The position numbers and the translations under genes were made by a program. Under the pieces are notes generated by a model. It ran no database searches, was not told the DNA's origin, and worked only from the letters and a program-made list of their open reading frames with translations. This document shows, one piece after another, positions 19,411 through 28,235 of a stretch of DNA of 64,000 nt. Source of the stretch: Paraburkholderia megapolitana (GTDB lineage: Bacteria; Pseudomonadota; Gammaproteobacteria; Burkholderiales; Burkholderiaceae); contig NZ_CP041745.1 in the NCBI RefSeq assembly GCF_007556815.1, forward strand, positions 4,269,001-4,333,000, in the 5' to 3' direction. Each line of letters begins with the position of its first letter. The first letter of the stretch is position 1.

Positions 19411-20199
19411 TCACACCGGCATCTGGCTGAGCGTCTGCAGCATCTGGTCGGACGTCGTCACGGCCTTGCTGTTGATTTCATAGGCGCGCTGGGTCTGGAT
19501 CATGTTCACCAGCTCCTGCACCACGTTCACGTTCGATGCTTCGACATAGTTCTGATTCAGCGTGCCCGCGCCGTTCAGACCCGGCGTCGTGACATTCGGC
19601 GTACCCGACGACGACGTCTCCACGAACAGGTTTTCGCCGCGTGCGTCGAGCCCGGTCGGGTTGATGAACGTCGCGATCTGCAGCGCGCCAATCTGCACGC
19701 TGTTGCTCGATCCGGCCTGGGTCACCGAGACCGTGCCGTCGCTACCGATCGTCAGCGACGTCGCGTTCTGCGGAATCGTGATCGCGGGGATCACCTGGTA
19801 GCCGCTCGACGTCACCAGCTGGCCTTGCGAGTTGGTCTGGAACGACCCGTCGCGTGTGTAGGCGTTAGTGCCGTCGGGCATCTGCACCTGGAAGAAGCCC
19901 TGACCGTTGATTGCCACGTCCTTCGAGTTGCCGGTCTGCGTCAGGCCGCCCTGCGTGTAAAGCCGCTCCGTCGCGACCTGCTGAACCCCGGTGCCGAGCT
20001 GGATGCCGGACGGCAGTTCGGTCTGCTGCGTCGAATTTGCACCGGGCTGCCGCACGGTTTGATACAGCAGGTCCTCGAACACAGCGCGCGAACCCTTGAA
20101 GCCGTTCGTGCTGACGTTCGCGAGGTTGTTCGAGATCACGTCCATCTGCGCCTGCTGCGCATTCATGCCGGTGGCGGCGATATACAGTGAGCGGTTCAC
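19411..20199 (-). CDS. flgG: Flagellar distal rod protein FlgG
   Basis: FlgG builds the distal rod. It has 262 residues, the standard length, when started at the GTG at 20199 (reads [16 protein letters not shown]), which has a strong AGGAGAA site upstream. The open frame extending further 5' has no family similarity. The N-terminal rod motif ([20 protein letters not shown]) and C-terminal motif ([17 protein letters not shown]) are diagnostic. Confidence 0.97.
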   Translation of the reverse strand: MNRSLYIAATGMNAQQAQMDVISNNLANVSTNGFKGSRAVFEDLLYQTVRQPGANSTQQTELPSGIQLGTGVQQVATERLYTQGGLTQTGNSKDVAINGQGFFQVQMPDGTNAYTRDGSFQTNSQGQLVTSSGYQVIPAITIPQNATSLTIGSDGTVSVTQAGSSNSVQIGALQIATFINPTGLDARGENLFVETSSSGTPNVTTPGLNGAGTLNQNYVEASNVNVVQELVNMIQTQRAYEINSKAVTTSDQMLQTLSQMPV

Positions 20200-20269
20200 G
20201 GTGTTCTTCTCCTGGCTAAGCCTGGCTAAAACTACTGGGCAGCGCGGCGTACGAAACGCCGCATCGCCA

Positions 20270-21028
20270 TCAGCTGAAATTGAGCAACTGGTTCGCAGCC
20301 TGTTCGTTCTGATCCGCCGATTCGAGCAGCTTCGTCTGCATCTGGAACTGCCGCGCATTGGTGATCATCGAGACCATCGCCGTGACCGGATTCACGTTGC
20401 TGCCCTCCAGCGATTCCGGTGCGAGCACGACGCTCGGGTCCGCGTCGGCGGGGTTGCCATCGGCGGTGCGGAACAGGCCATCGTCGCCGCGCTGGAGCGT
20501 GCCCGGATCGGGATTTACGAGCTTCAACTGATCGACGATCGCAATCGCCGTCGGTGGATCGCCCGGGATCAGCGCGGACACGGTGCCGTCCTTGCCGATC
20601 GTCACCTCCGCACCCGGCGGCACCGACAGCGGACCGCCGTTGCCGACCACCGGCTGGTTCGTCGCGGTGACGAGCTGGCCGTTTTCGTCGACGTGCAGGT
20701 TGCCCGCGCGCGTGTACGCTTCGTTGCCGTCGGCGGTCAGCACCGACAGCCAACCCTGACCCTGCACCGCCACATCGAGTGGATTGCCAGTGCGTTGCAG
20801 CGGGCCTGGTGTGAAGTCCGCGCCCGGTGTCGAGGCGAGTACGAACGTGCGGGTCGTGTCGGTAGCGGCCTGGGTACCGTCGCCGAAGTTCATCGGCACG
20901 GCGCGAAACGTCGCGAGCTGCGCGCGAAACGCCGTCGTCGACGTATTCGCGAGATTGTTCGCGACCACGGCCTGCTGCTCGAGCGCCTGCGAGGCGCCCG
21001 TCATCGCGGTGTAGATCAGACGATCCAT
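20270..21028 (-). CDS. flgF: Flagellar proximal rod protein FlgF
   Basis: FlgF is a proximal rod subunit related to FlgG. It has 252 residues from the ATG at 21028 ([20 protein letters not shown]). The N-terminal [20 protein letters not shown] and the C-terminal [20 protein letters not shown] motifs are clear. The much longer open frame reaching 22561 is an out-of-frame extension through flgE and is not used. Confidence 0.96.
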   Translation of the reverse strand: MDRLIYTAMTGASQALEQQAVVANNLANTSTTAFRAQLATFRAVPMNFGDGTQAATDTTRTFVLASTPGADFTPGPLQRTGNPLDVAVQGQGWLSVLTADGNEAYTRAGNLHVDENGQLVTATNQPVVGNGGPLSVPPGAEVTIGKDGTVSALIPGDPPTAIAIVDQLKLVNPDPGTLQRGDDGLFRTADGNPADADPSVVLAPESLEGSNVNPVTAMVSMITNARQFQMQTKLLESADQNEQAANQLLNFS

Positions 21029-21051
21029 GGTGAGCTCAGTGCGTGCCGCGC

Positions 21052-22299
21052 TTACAGGTTGATCAGCGTGTTGTCGACGGTCTGTTGCGTCTTTATCGTC
21101 TGCGCGTTCGCCTGATAGTTGCGCTGCGCCGTGATCAGGTTCACGAGTTCGCTCGTCAGGTCGACGTTCGAACCCTCTAGCGCGCCACCCTGCAACGTGC
21201 CGTGGTTCGTGCTGCCCGGCGTCGAGATCTGCGCCACACCCGACGAAGCGGTCGCCGCATACTGGTTGCCGCCGAGACTCACGAGCCCGTTCTGGTTGCT
21301 GAAATTCGCCAGCACGATCTGCCCGAGCGCCTGAGTCTGGCCGTTCGAGTAGTTGCCGGTCAGCGTGCCGTCGGTGCCTACCGTGAAGTTCGTCAGCGTG
21401 CCGGCGGCGTAACCGTCCGGCTGCATTTTGGTAACGCCATCCGTGCTGCCAAACTGCGTCGTGCCCGCAATTCCCAGTTGGATGGTCTGCGGCGTCGCCG
21501 AGCCGTCCGTGTTCGGAATCGAGAAGCTGAATGTGAGCGGCGGATTGGTTGCGACCGGCGGCGTCCCCGTCGTCGTGCCGGTCAGGTTGCCCGACGTATC
21601 GAACGTCGCGGTACCGATCTTCGACGGCGTTCCGCCGCTTGCCGCGCCCGCGTAGACGTCCCACGAACCAGTCGCCGACTTCACGAAGTACATGTTCACC
21701 TGCTGCGAGCCGCCCAGCGAGTCGTACACCTGGGTCGAGGTCGTGTAGCTGTAGGTGCTTTTGTTGGTCGGATCGAGGGTCGTGCCGGCTGCTACCGCCG
21801 GGTCCTGCGCGTTCAGGTTGAGGCCGGCCGTAATGGTCTTGGTCGCAACCGGTGGGATATTTCCGGTGGGCAGTTGCAACGGCACCGTCTGCGCGGTGTT
21901 GATCACGCCGCCCGCGTTCGCCGCATAACCCATCAGTTGCAACCCGTCCGAGCTGACGATATAGCCGTTCTTGTCCAGCTGGAACACGCCGTTGCGCGAG
22001 TAAGTCAGCGAGCCGTTGTTCGACATCTGGTAGAAACCGTTGCCGTTGATCGCGACGTCGAGTGCCTGATTCGTCACCGAGATCTGGCCTTCCGAGAACT
22101 GCTGCTGCACTTGCGCGAGCCGCGTGCCGAGACCGATCTGCGTGTTGACCGCGGTCGCGACCGAGTTCGCGTAGACATCGGCGAACTGCGCCTGTCCCTG
22201 CTTGAAGCCGGTCGTGTTCGCGTTCGCGATGTTGTTGCCGATCACGTCCAGATCGTTTGCTGCACCTGCCAGTCCGCTCAAACCTTGTTGGTAGCCCAT
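21052..22299 (-). CDS. flgE: Flagellar hook protein FlgE
   Basis: FlgE polymerises into the hook, the universal joint. It has 415 residues. The N-terminus GLSGLAGAANDLDVIGNNIA and the C-terminal end (SELVNLITAQRNYQANAQTI) match the rod/hook family; the central Gly/Thr/Asn-rich domains are the variable surface. The flgE-flgF gap is 23 bp. Hook length is set by FliK. Confidence 0.97.
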   Translation of the reverse strand: MGYQQGLSGLAGAANDLDVIGNNIANANTTGFKQGQAQFADVYANSVATAVNTQIGLGTRLAQVQQQFSEGQISVTNQALDVAINGNGFYQMSNNGSLTYSRNGVFQLDKNGYIVSSDGLQLMGYAANAGGVINTAQTVPLQLPTGNIPPVATKTITAGLNLNAQDPAVAAGTTLDPTNKSTYSYTTSTQVYDSLGGSQQVNMYFVKSATGSWDVYAGAASGGTPSKIGTATFDTSGNLTGTTTGTPPVATNPPLTFSFSIPNTDGSATPQTIQLGIAGTTQFGSTDGVTKMQPDGYAAGTLTNFTVGTDGTLTGNYSNGQTQALGQIVLANFSNQNGLVSLGGNQYAATASSGVAQISTPGSTNHGTLQGGALEGSNVDLTSELVNLITAQRNYQANAQTIKTQQTVDNTLINL

Positions 22300-22350
22300 G
22301 ACGGTCTCCGTACTCGATGAATGCGATGAATGCGATGAATCTGCAAAGCG

Positions 22351-23079
22351 TTAGAGAATTGCGCCGATCTGCGTGAGGCCGACCGTCGTGCCGTTCGACA
22401 ACTGCAGGCCCGGTGTGCCGTCCGCCTGCGTGACGACGCTTTGCACCGTGGCAGCCGACAGCGTGGTCGCCGTACCTGCCTTGCCGTTGATCGTGCCCGT
22501 TGCCGTGAACGTGTAGGTACCGTCGGGCAGCGGGTTGCCGGAGGAGTCGGTCGGTGTCCACGTCACCGGAACCGAACCGGCCTTCTGGCTGCCCAGGTTG
22601 ATCGTGCTGACGATCTTGCCGGCCGAGTTCGTCACGTTGACCTGCAGATTGGTAGCGTCGTTGGCGAGCTGCACACCGATCGGCGCCGCCTTGCCGCTGG
22701 CTACCGCCACTGTGTTACCGGGCGTGAGCACGGTCGAGCCGATCAGCAGCGCGGCCTGCGGCTGCTGGCCCGCCGACAGCTGCGTTGCCAGCGACGTAAG
22801 CGACGTGTTCAACTGGCTGATACCCGTCACCGTATTGATCTGGGCAAGCTGCGAAGTCATCTGCGAGCTGTCCATCGGATTGGTCGGGTCCTGGTTCTGC
22901 ATCTGCGCGATCAGCAGTTGCAAGAACGTGTTCTGCAGGCTCGCGCCCGACGTCGCACTCGACGACGAAGATGACGAAGTGCCGGTCGTGCTGTTCGTAC
23001 TGCTCGTGCCGTTCATCGTGTCGAGCAGCGTCGGCGATACGGTCGTGCCGCTGCCGCCGATAGTGGTTTGCGTGGTCAA
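22351..23079 (-). CDS. flgD: Flagellar hook capping protein FlgD
   Basis: FlgD is the scaffold that caps the hook tip during FlgE assembly and is then discarded. It has 242 residues, with a Ser/Thr-rich N-terminal stretch (20-50). The conserved cap motif follows (NTFLQLLIAQMQNQDPTNPM), and an Ig/tudor-like C-terminal half ends LQLSNGTTVGLTQIGAIL. It lies between flgC and flgE. Confidence 0.96.
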   Translation of the reverse strand: MTTQTTIGGSGTTVSPTLLDTMNGTSSTNSTTGTSSSSSSSATSGASLQNTFLQLLIAQMQNQDPTNPMDSSQMTSQLAQINTVTGISQLNTSLTSLATQLSAGQQPQAALLIGSTVLTPGNTVAVASGKAAPIGVQLANDATNLQVNVTNSAGKIVSTINLGSQKAGSVPVTWTPTDSSGNPLPDGTYTFTATGTINGKAGTATTLSAATVQSVVTQADGTPGLQLSNGTTVGLTQIGAIL

Positions 23080-23090
23080 GGAAACTCTCC

Positions 23091-23516
23091 TCAGGTTCCG
23101 ATCGTGAGCGTCTTCAGCATCAGCTGTTTCGCGGTATTCAGTGTCTCGACGTTGGCCTGATACGAGCGCGACGCCGAAATCATGTTGACCATTTCCTGCA
23201 CCGGGTCGACGTTCGGCAGCGTCACGTAGCCGTCGGAATTGGCGGCCGGGTTGCCGGGGTCGTAGGCCGTCTTCATCGGCGTCGGATCGTCGATCACGCC
23301 GGTCACCTGGACCCCGCCCACCTGCTGGCCGGACGCCGTGCGCGAACCGCCGAGCGGGTCCACCGCGAACACGACCTGCTTCGCCTTGTACGGCTGGCCG
23401 TCGGGGCCGGTCGTGCTGTCCGCGTTCGCGAGGTTCGACGCCGTGACGTTGAGCCGCTGCGACTGGGCGGACAACGCCGAGCCCGCGACGTTGAAGATGT
23501 TCATCAGGGATGGCAT
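23091..23516 (-). CDS. flgC: Flagellar proximal rod protein FlgC
   Basis: FlgC is a proximal rod subunit of 141 residues, the usual size. The N-terminal rod motif ([20 protein letters not shown], then [20 protein letters not shown]) and C-terminal [19 protein letters not shown] are unambiguous. It lies 11 bp ahead of flgD and follows flgB. Confidence 0.97.
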   Translation of the reverse strand: MPSLMNIFNVAGSALSAQSQRLNVTASNLANADSTTGPDGQPYKAKQVVFAVDPLGGSRTASGQQVGGVQVTGVIDDPTPMKTAYDPGNPAANSDGYVTLPNVDPVQEMVNMISASRSYQANVETLNTAKQLMLKTLTIGT

Positions 23517-23561
23517 GGCTGATCTCTCCGGGTGTTTGCGATGGGCCGGCCGGTTACAGGG

Positions 23562-24053
23562 TTACGTGCTGCCCGACGTGATCGCCGAGAGCATCGTCTT
23601 GATCTGCTGCGACAGCACCGTCATGCCCGATTCGAAATGCAGCGAGTTGTCGGCGAACTGCACACGCTCGGTATCGAGATCGACGGTGTTGCCGTCGAGC
23701 GAGGGCTGCGTCGGCATGCGGTACTGCGGCGTGCCGTAGTCGTCGGTGGAGCCGCCTGTCGGTGCGAGTCGCGCTGTGCCGGCCATGTGTCCTGCGTGTG
23801 TCGACACCATCTGCATCCCGCTCGTCACGCCGGCCGGCTGCGCCATCGCGAGTGGCGCGGCGTTCGACGTGCCCGATGTACCCGCGCCCTGTTTCATCGC
23901 GTTCGCGAGCGATGCGCCGAAGTCGACGTCGCGCGCCTTGTAGCCAGGCGTGTCGGCGTTGGCGATGTTCGACGACAGCAGTTCCTGCCGGTACGCGCGC
24001 ACATCGAGCGCCTGGCGTCCAAAAGCGAATTCGGCATCGAGTTTGTCCAGCAT
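23562..24053 (-). CDS. flgB: Flagellar proximal rod protein FlgB
   Basis: FlgB is a proximal rod subunit and the first gene of flgBCDEFGHIJ. It has 163 residues, slightly longer than enteric FlgB (about 138) because of an Ala/Gly/Thr-rich middle. The conserved QELLSSNIANADTPGYKARD motif is intact, and the C-terminal MTVLSQQIKTMLSAI helix is present. It diverges from flgA across a 227-base promoter region. Confidence 0.96.
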   Translation of the reverse strand: MLDKLDAEFAFGRQALDVRAYRQELLSSNIANADTPGYKARDVDFGASLANAMKQGAGTSGTSNAAPLAMAQPAGVTSGMQMVSTHAGHMAGTARLAPTGGSTDDYGTPQYRMPTQPSLDGNTVDLDTERVQFADNSLHFESGMTVLSQQIKTMLSAITSGST

Positions 24054-24154
24054 CGAAATCTCCCGGAAGCGGTCACGATCGTCTGCGGCGTGGCGTCGCG
24101 CGAGGGCTGCAGCACCCGGCGCAAACCGCAGAGACCTTTATCCATGACGAGCAT

Positions 24155-24200
24155 CTTATGAGCCGCACGCAAGCGGCAATCGGACGAATAACCGGGGAAG
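24155..24200 (-). promoter_or_regulatory. Putative class-II (FlhDC-type) promoter for flgB, possibly shared with flgA
   Basis: On the minus strand, a box CTTCCCCGGTTATTCGTCCG ending at GAT (24200 to 24179) is followed 18 bases later by CATAAG (24160-24155), a minus-10-like hexamer. Closely similar boxes with AATAAT 20 bases downstream precede flhF and flhB. The same region lies between divergent flgB and flgA, so it may serve both. Assignment to FlhDC is inference from gene class and position. Confidence 0.45.
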
Positions 24201-24280
24201 CCGCCCTCTATTCAACGTTTGCTCCCGCGAGTGCCTCTCTAGAATGCAAGTCGTACTGTTGGATTCGATGGAGAAGCCCG

Positions 24281-25576
24281 ATGCCTGTCGCCGCCTTTGC
24301 TGTCCGGCCGTCTGTGTGCCGCGCGATCGGTGTGGGTCGACGGGCTGGGCGCGCGTCATGCGCTGCTGTTGCTGTTGCGCTGGGGTTCGTTGGCTTGATC
24401 GTCTGCGCGATGCCGCAGTTCGCCATCGCGCAGGAAGCCGGTGGTCCGATCGTGATTCCCGGACCGGCTGAGAAGAATCCCGCGGCGCTGGCCGAGCTGG
24501 CCAATCGCGTCGCGAGCACCGCACCCGATGCGCGCAACTCCACACCGGTAATTGCCGCGGCGATGTCGATGAGCGGCGCGACTGCCTCATCGCGCACCGA
24601 CGACCGGTTCACCCAAGCCGCGAATGCAAACGGCGCAATTGTGATTCCCGGTCCCGGCGATGCCGTCGTCGCACCAGCGATCCGCCGCGCAAACTTCAAC
24701 GCCGCCACGGCGAACCAGACCGCCATCGATACGCCGCGCATGATGCGTGTGAACGTGCCGGCTTCACGTGAGGTGATTCCGGTGATCGTCACGCCGGCGC
24801 AAACGCCGCCGCAGCCAGCTGTACGTCAAACGGCGCCGGTTGCTTTCAATCCGCCGCGCGCGCCGGCGGCAGCCATGGTCAGAGCGTCAGCTGCTGCGCC
24901 AACCCAGCCCACGGCCGCAACAGCTCAACCTGGCGGCCCCACTGCCGCCCCTGCACAAGAAGACGGCGAAACGATCCGCAGCGCGGCACTCGCCTATTTG
25001 CAGCAACAGTCCGCCGGCCTGCCAGGCAAGATCGAGATCACGGTGGCGCCAGTGTTCCCACGCGGTCTCGCCGCCTGCACGACGCTTGCGCCGTTCATGC
25101 CGACGGGCATGCGCCTGTGGGGCCGCACAACCGTCGGTGTGCGCTGCGCAGGCGAGCGCCCCTGGACGCTGTATCTACAGGCGAAAATCGCGATCCACGC
25201 GACCTACTATCTGGCGGCACGGGCGCTCGCGCCCGGCGACGTACTGAGCGCCGCCGATCTCGTCGCGCGCGACGGCGACCTCACGTCGCTGCCGATGGCT
25301 GTCGTCACCGATCCGTCACAGGCCATCGGCGCAGCCGCGCTGACGCGCGTCGCGGCGGGGCTGCCGCTGCGCCAGGACATGTTGCGTAGTGCATCGTCGG
25401 TGACGATCGGGCAGACGGTCCGGGTGGTCGCGCAGGGTCAGGGTTTCGCCATTTCGGCCGAGGGCAGCGCGATGAACAACGCGGCGCCGGGCCAGCAGGT
25501 GCGCGTGAAGACGGCCGGGGGGCAGATTATCAGCGGAATCGTCAAGGATGGCTCCACCGTGGAGATCCAGCTGTGA
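24281..25576 (+). CDS. flgA: Flagella basal body P-ring formation protein FlgA
   Basis: FlgA is the periplasmic chaperone for the FlgI P-ring. It is 431 residues from the ATG at 24281 (upstream GGAGAAG), about twice the size of enteric FlgA (about 220). After a signal segment ending near AIAQ, a long Pro/Ala-rich region carries two IVIPGP-containing repeats. The recognisable FlgA core begins near residue 230 (RSAALAYLQQQSAGLPGKIE) and includes the SAF domain (LAPGDVLSAADLVARDGDL, then GQTVRVVAQGQGFAISAEG). It diverges from flgB and precedes flgM. Confidence 0.93.
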   Translation: MPVAAFAVRPSVCRAIGVGRRAGRASCAAVAVALGFVGLIVCAMPQFAIAQEAGGPIVIPGPAEKNPAALAELANRVASTAPDARNSTPVIAAAMSMSGATASSRTDDRFTQAANANGAIVIPGPGDAVVAPAIRRANFNAATANQTAIDTPRMMRVNVPASREVIPVIVTPAQTPPQPAVRQTAPVAFNPPRAPAAAMVRASAAAPTQPTAATAQPGGPTAAPAQEDGETIRSAALAYLQQQSAGLPGKIEITVAPVFPRGLAACTTLAPFMPTGMRLWGRTTVGVRCAGERPWTLYLQAKIAIHATYYLAARALAPGDVLSAADLVARDGDLTSLPMAVVTDPSQAIGAAALTRVAAGLPLRQDMLRSASSVTIGQTVRVVAQGQGFAISAEGSAMNNAAPGQQVRVKTAGGQIISGIVKDGSTVEIQL

Positions 25577-25628
25577 ACGGCCGCACGGGCCGCCGCGCGG
25601 GATTGCAGACGGCGCGCGCCGGTTGCGC

Positions 25629-25656
25629 TAAAGTTTTGATTCGTGCATGCCGTTAT
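25629..25656 (+). promoter_or_regulatory. Sigma-28-type promoter for flgM
   Basis: TAAAGTTT, a 12-base spacer, then GCCGTTAT. The minus-35 is a perfect match to the FliA consensus; the spacer is one base longer than in enterics, exactly as at fliC. It lies 29 bases before the flgM GTG and supports FliA-driven feedback on its own antagonist. Confidence 0.7.
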
Positions 25657-25684
25657 CACGATCAAATCGTTCAGGAAGCCAATC

Positions 25685-26032
25685 GTGAAAGTCGATTCCA
25701 CCACCAGCACCAATCTGCAGACGTTGAAAGACGGTCTGTCGCGGCCCCAGCAGGGCGAAGCCACGTCGACCGGCGCGGGCGCGTCGGGCACGGCCGCCGC
25801 CCCGCAGCAGGCATCGACCGGCGATGCGAACGTCAATCTGTCGGGACTGTCGGCGCATCTGCGCAGCCTGGCGGCGTCGGGTTCCGCGGATATCGATACG
25901 GCGCATGTCGAATCGGTCCGTCAGGCGATCAAGAACGGCACGCTCACCATCGATTCCAGCAAGATTGCGGACGGCGTGTTGAATACGGCGCGCGACTTGC
26001 TGCAGAACAAGACGCCGTCTACCGGCAGCTGA
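25685..26032 (+). CDS. flgM: Anti-sigma-28 factor FlgM
   Basis: FlgM binds FliA and holds it inactive until it is exported through the finished hook. It is 115 residues from a GTG start (reads MKVDSTTSTNLQTLKDG); an in-frame ATG at 25643 overlaps the promoter and is unlikely. The N-terminal half is low-complexity Ala/Gly/Ser, as expected for a disordered protein. The C-terminal sigma-binding helices (VESVRQAIKNGTLTIDSSKI, then ADGVLNTARDLL) are typical. Confidence 0.95.
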   Translation: MKVDSTTSTNLQTLKDGLSRPQQGEATSTGAGASGTAAAPQQASTGDANVNLSGLSAHLRSLAASGSADIDTAHVESVRQAIKNGTLTIDSSKIADGVLNTARDLLQNKTPSTGS

Positions 26033-26095
26033 GCTGCGCGTCGTCCGACGACGCAGCGGCGGCCCGTGCCGCCACAAAGAAGTATTTTCCTACCC

Positions 26096-26118
26096 GGCCC
26101 GCGTGTCTCACGCGGGCC
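26096..26118 (+). terminator. Hairpin between flgM and flgN
   Basis: A 10-bp perfect stem (GGCCCGCGTG/CACGCGGGCC) with a 3-base loop lies 63 bases after flgM and 62 before flgN. It is followed by GTTGCGTTT, not a clean U-run. A second, smaller GGCGGC/GCCGCC hairpin lies just upstream (about 26057-26073). It could be a weak terminator or an attenuator that lowers flgN relative to flgM. Confidence 0.45.
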
Positions 26119-26180
26119 GTTGCGTTTACTGCGCGGCTGTTGCGCGTGCCCACGCCCTCTCATTTCATTGGCGAGTTGCG

Positions 26181-26624
26181 ATGAAAGACGCCCTCCTTGC
26201 CAGCCTGATCGACGAGCTTGCGACCGTCGAAGCGTTCGCCTCGGCCCTTGCACTCGAAGAACATGCGCTGACGGTTGTACAGCCGCTCGAACTGCTGCCG
26301 CCCGTGGTCGAGCAGAAAACCGTGTTGATCGGGAAGCTTGCCGAGCTGGAAGCAGCCCGCGATACGCTGCTTGCGGAAATGGGTTTTCCGGCGGGCTCGC
26401 GTGGTATCGAACTGGCGGCGGATGGCGATGTGCAGATTGCCGCGCAGTGGTCGCTGCTGCGTCAGGCGGCGCAGCGGGCATGGAACGCCAACACGACGAA
26501 CGGCATGTTGATCCGCACGCGGATGGACTACAACCAGCGGGCGCTCGCTGCGCTGCAGGTTGTCGTGCCGGAGAAGCCGGCGTTCTATGGGCCGGATGGG
26601 CGGATTCCGGCGTATGGGGTTTAG
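26181..26624 (+). CDS. flgN: Export chaperone FlgN
   Basis: FlgN is the cytoplasmic chaperone for FlgK and FlgL. It is 147 residues from the ATG at 26181 (MKDALLASLIDELATVEAFA), close to the family length. It is mostly helical, with the LLPPVVEQKTVLIGKLAELE heptad region and a C-terminal NGMLIRTRMDYNQRALAAL typical of betaproteobacterial FlgN. The earlier in-frame ATG at 26103 falls in the hairpin and is not favoured. It follows flgM, the usual order. Confidence 0.92.
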   Translation: MKDALLASLIDELATVEAFASALALEEHALTVVQPLELLPPVVEQKTVLIGKLAELEAARDTLLAEMGFPAGSRGIELAADGDVQIAAQWSLLRQAAQRAWNANTTNGMLIRTRMDYNQRALAALQVVVPEKPAFYGPDGRIPAYGV

Positions 26625-26689
26625 TTACTAAACAAGAGCGCTGAAGCTCCGCGCGGAATAACACGTTGCTTCATGCAGCGGACGTGCCG

Positions 26690-27100
26690 CTATTTGTTTC
26701 GAAACCGGATTACCATCCAGCCCAACGCAGCCACGACTACCGTCAGCAGTGCACCCTCTCCCACGCTTTGCGTGACCATGCGAAACGATGCTCCCTGCCT
26801 TGCAAGCATGTCCATCAGTTCGGGAGACAAAAGCATCGAAAGCACTCCGATTGCCGTTAAAGCCGTACCCGCTGAAGCGCTCAACATCGCGATACCGACA
26901 GGATCGAACCGTCTCGAGAAATTCCCGATGACGACTGCAATGCCGAACACGATCATGGCCATGATAAATAGACTGGCGACCATCCCTATCTTGGCCTTCT
27001 CACCGGGTGAACCCATGAATGCGGCTATTTCCCCGCCAAAGACAATGAAGCCCGCCAGGCTGTGCAGGATGATGCTGATTACTTTTCGAAAGACATTCAT
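26690..27100 (-). CDS. Uncharacterised membrane protein (136 aa)
   Basis: I do not recognise this family. The 136-residue protein shows four hydrophobic segments (about 7-29, 38-60, 72-95 and 110-132) and a basic C-terminus (MVIRFRNK), consistent with a small inner-membrane protein. Its start overlaps the end of the upstream membrane gene by ATGA, so the two are translationally coupled. Codon use is less G/C-biased than in the neighbouring flagellar genes, suggesting transfer. Confidence 0.65.
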   Translation of the reverse strand: MNVFRKVISIILHSLAGFIVFGGEIAAFMGSPGEKAKIGMVASLFIMAMIVFGIAVVIGNFSRRFDPVGIAMLSASAGTALTAIGVLSMLLSPELMDMLARQGASFRMVTQSVGEGALLTVVVAALGWMVIRFRNK

Positions 27101-27477
27101 GCGTCTGCGCGATGAAAATAGGCTGTGGCAGCGGGACGATAGAGAAAAAAGCTAAAGATCGCGAGTAAGACCACTCCGGGAATCAGCAGCCCCTTGAATG
27201 GCGTGGAGATACCCGACACCACGAGTCCAATCGCCGCTACTGCAACGTAGAGTGTGCGTGACCACGCATGTCCCTTTAGCACGCCAATGCCGGAAACGAT
27301 GTTAAACAGCGCGGAGACGCATCCAACTGCCAACGTCGCCCACACCGGCAGCAAACTGCGACTGAGCATTTCGACAGCGAGGGGATTACGCAGCGATAGT
27401 GGCAATTCGACAAGAGAGATCGCACTAGTAACGATCATGAACCACCCGAGAATGCCTAGTGAAATTGGTCTTTTCAT
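27097..27477 (-). CDS. Uncharacterised membrane protein (126 aa)
   Basis: This unrecognised 126-residue protein has four predicted membrane helices (about 9-25, 44-66, 73-91 and 97-113), with short charged loops and a C-terminus ending YFHRADA. It is the first gene of a two-gene unit with the following 136-residue membrane protein, overlapping by 4 bp. Both belong to the A/T-richer island after flgN. The paired small membrane proteins might form a hetero-oligomer; that is inference only. Confidence 0.65.
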   Translation of the reverse strand: MKRPISLGILGWFMIVTSAISLVELPLSLRNPLAVEMLSRSLLPVWATLAVGCVSALFNIVSGIGVLKGHAWSRTLYVAVAAIGLVVSGISTPFKGLLIPGVVLLAIFSFFLYRPAATAYFHRADA

Positions 27478-27962
27478 GGTTTCTTTTTGTCACTTCAGGT
27501 TTGTACGATCCGCGGACGGACGCCAATGCGTAAAGTATGACATGAAGCTTTGGAATAAACGACCTTGTGACGCATTTACGGCCGGTTACTGTGCTTAAAA
27601 GGCGGGCTTGAATCGCATTTAAATAACGATACTGGTTTCACTTCGCCCAGATCATCTCCCGTAACCGAAGCAGGCATAGGTTGGGGTATCGAGCCAAGCC
27701 AAAGAACGTTCTTCCAGTGGGGAAAGATGTTGGGCGTGAGAGCGTTCTCAATGGGCAGCCTCGAGCAACAGCCGGGCGTCGTATTGCTAACCAACAGCAA
27801 CAGAGGTGTGCGGATGATGAGCGACATCACTCACGAAGTATTGCCCAGCGACCGCGCAGCCCCCAGGCTGCCTGGGTAGCGGGATTCACCCCCCAATCCA
27901 TCCTATTTTCGGGGATACAAAAAATATAGCCCCCTGTATTTTTTGGGGATACAATAATTTGC
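27478..27962. other. Gap between the membrane pair and brnT
   Basis: About 485 bases are without a convincing gene. Open frames on both strands (27576-27830 minus, 27681-27929 plus) lack a recognised family and good ribosome sites, and may be debris of an older insertion. The left end should hold the promoter of the membrane-gene pair, and the right end (27906-27955) the brnT operator/promoter. The base composition is lower in G/C than the flagellar genes. Confidence 0.45.
27906..27955 (+). promoter_or_regulatory. Putative brnTA operator/promoter
   Basis: Two near-identical direct repeats TTTTCGGGGATACAA (27906-27920) and TTTTGGGGATACAAT (27941-27955) flank an imperfect 28-bp palindrome (27918-27945, CAAAAAATA...TGTATTTTTTG). 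The block ends 8 bases before the brnT ATG. Such repeats fit autoregulation by the BrnT-BrnA complex, known for this toxin-antitoxin family. A/T-rich hexamers inside could supply minus-10 elements. Confidence 0.55.
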
Positions 27963-28235
27963 ATGGAAATAACGTTCGACCCAGCCTGGAGAAACGTGAC
28001 CTTCGAAGAGCACAGGCTTGCCTTCGAAGACGCCGCTCGCGTTTTCGAGGGTCGGACTTTGGATATGGTCGATGACTGCTTCGACTACCCCGAAGAACGG
28101 ATCATCACAGTCGGTCACCTGGCGGGTCGCGTGGTGATCGTGATATGGATTCAACGCGGCGAAGCTCGCCACGTGATCGCAATGAGGAAAGCAAATGAAC
28201 GCGAGAAAAAGCGGTTTGCAAAGCGACTTGGTTAA
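27963..28235 (+). CDS. brnT: BrnT family toxin
   Basis: BrnT toxins are RelE-like ribonucleases that inhibit translation. The protein is 90 residues, the family size, with the recognisable order: N-terminal ITFDPAWRNVTFEEHRLAFE, then ARVFEGRTLD, a beta-rich core (PEERIITVGHLAGRVVIVIW) and the C-terminal HVIAMRKANEREKKRF. The usual FEWDxxKxxxNxxKHG start is altered, so activity is not assured. The 3' end overlaps brnA by 41 bp, ensuring linked translation. Confidence 0.85.
   Translation: MEITFDPAWRNVTFEEHRLAFEDAARVFEGRTLDMVDDCFDYPEERIITVGHLAGRVVIVIWIQRGEARHVIAMRKANEREKKRFAKRLG

Noticed and set aside
21202..22320. Long plus-strand open frame opposite flgE
   Set aside because: Antisense shadow of a high-GC hook gene; composition is Arg/Val-rich and non-protein-like.
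21029..22561. 5' extension of the flgF frame across flgE
   Set aside because: Out-of-frame reading of flgE; the family N-terminus of FlgF starts at 21028.
27576..27929. Overlapping open frames on both strands upstream of brnT
   Set aside because: No known family and no good start signals; treated as non-coding or debris.
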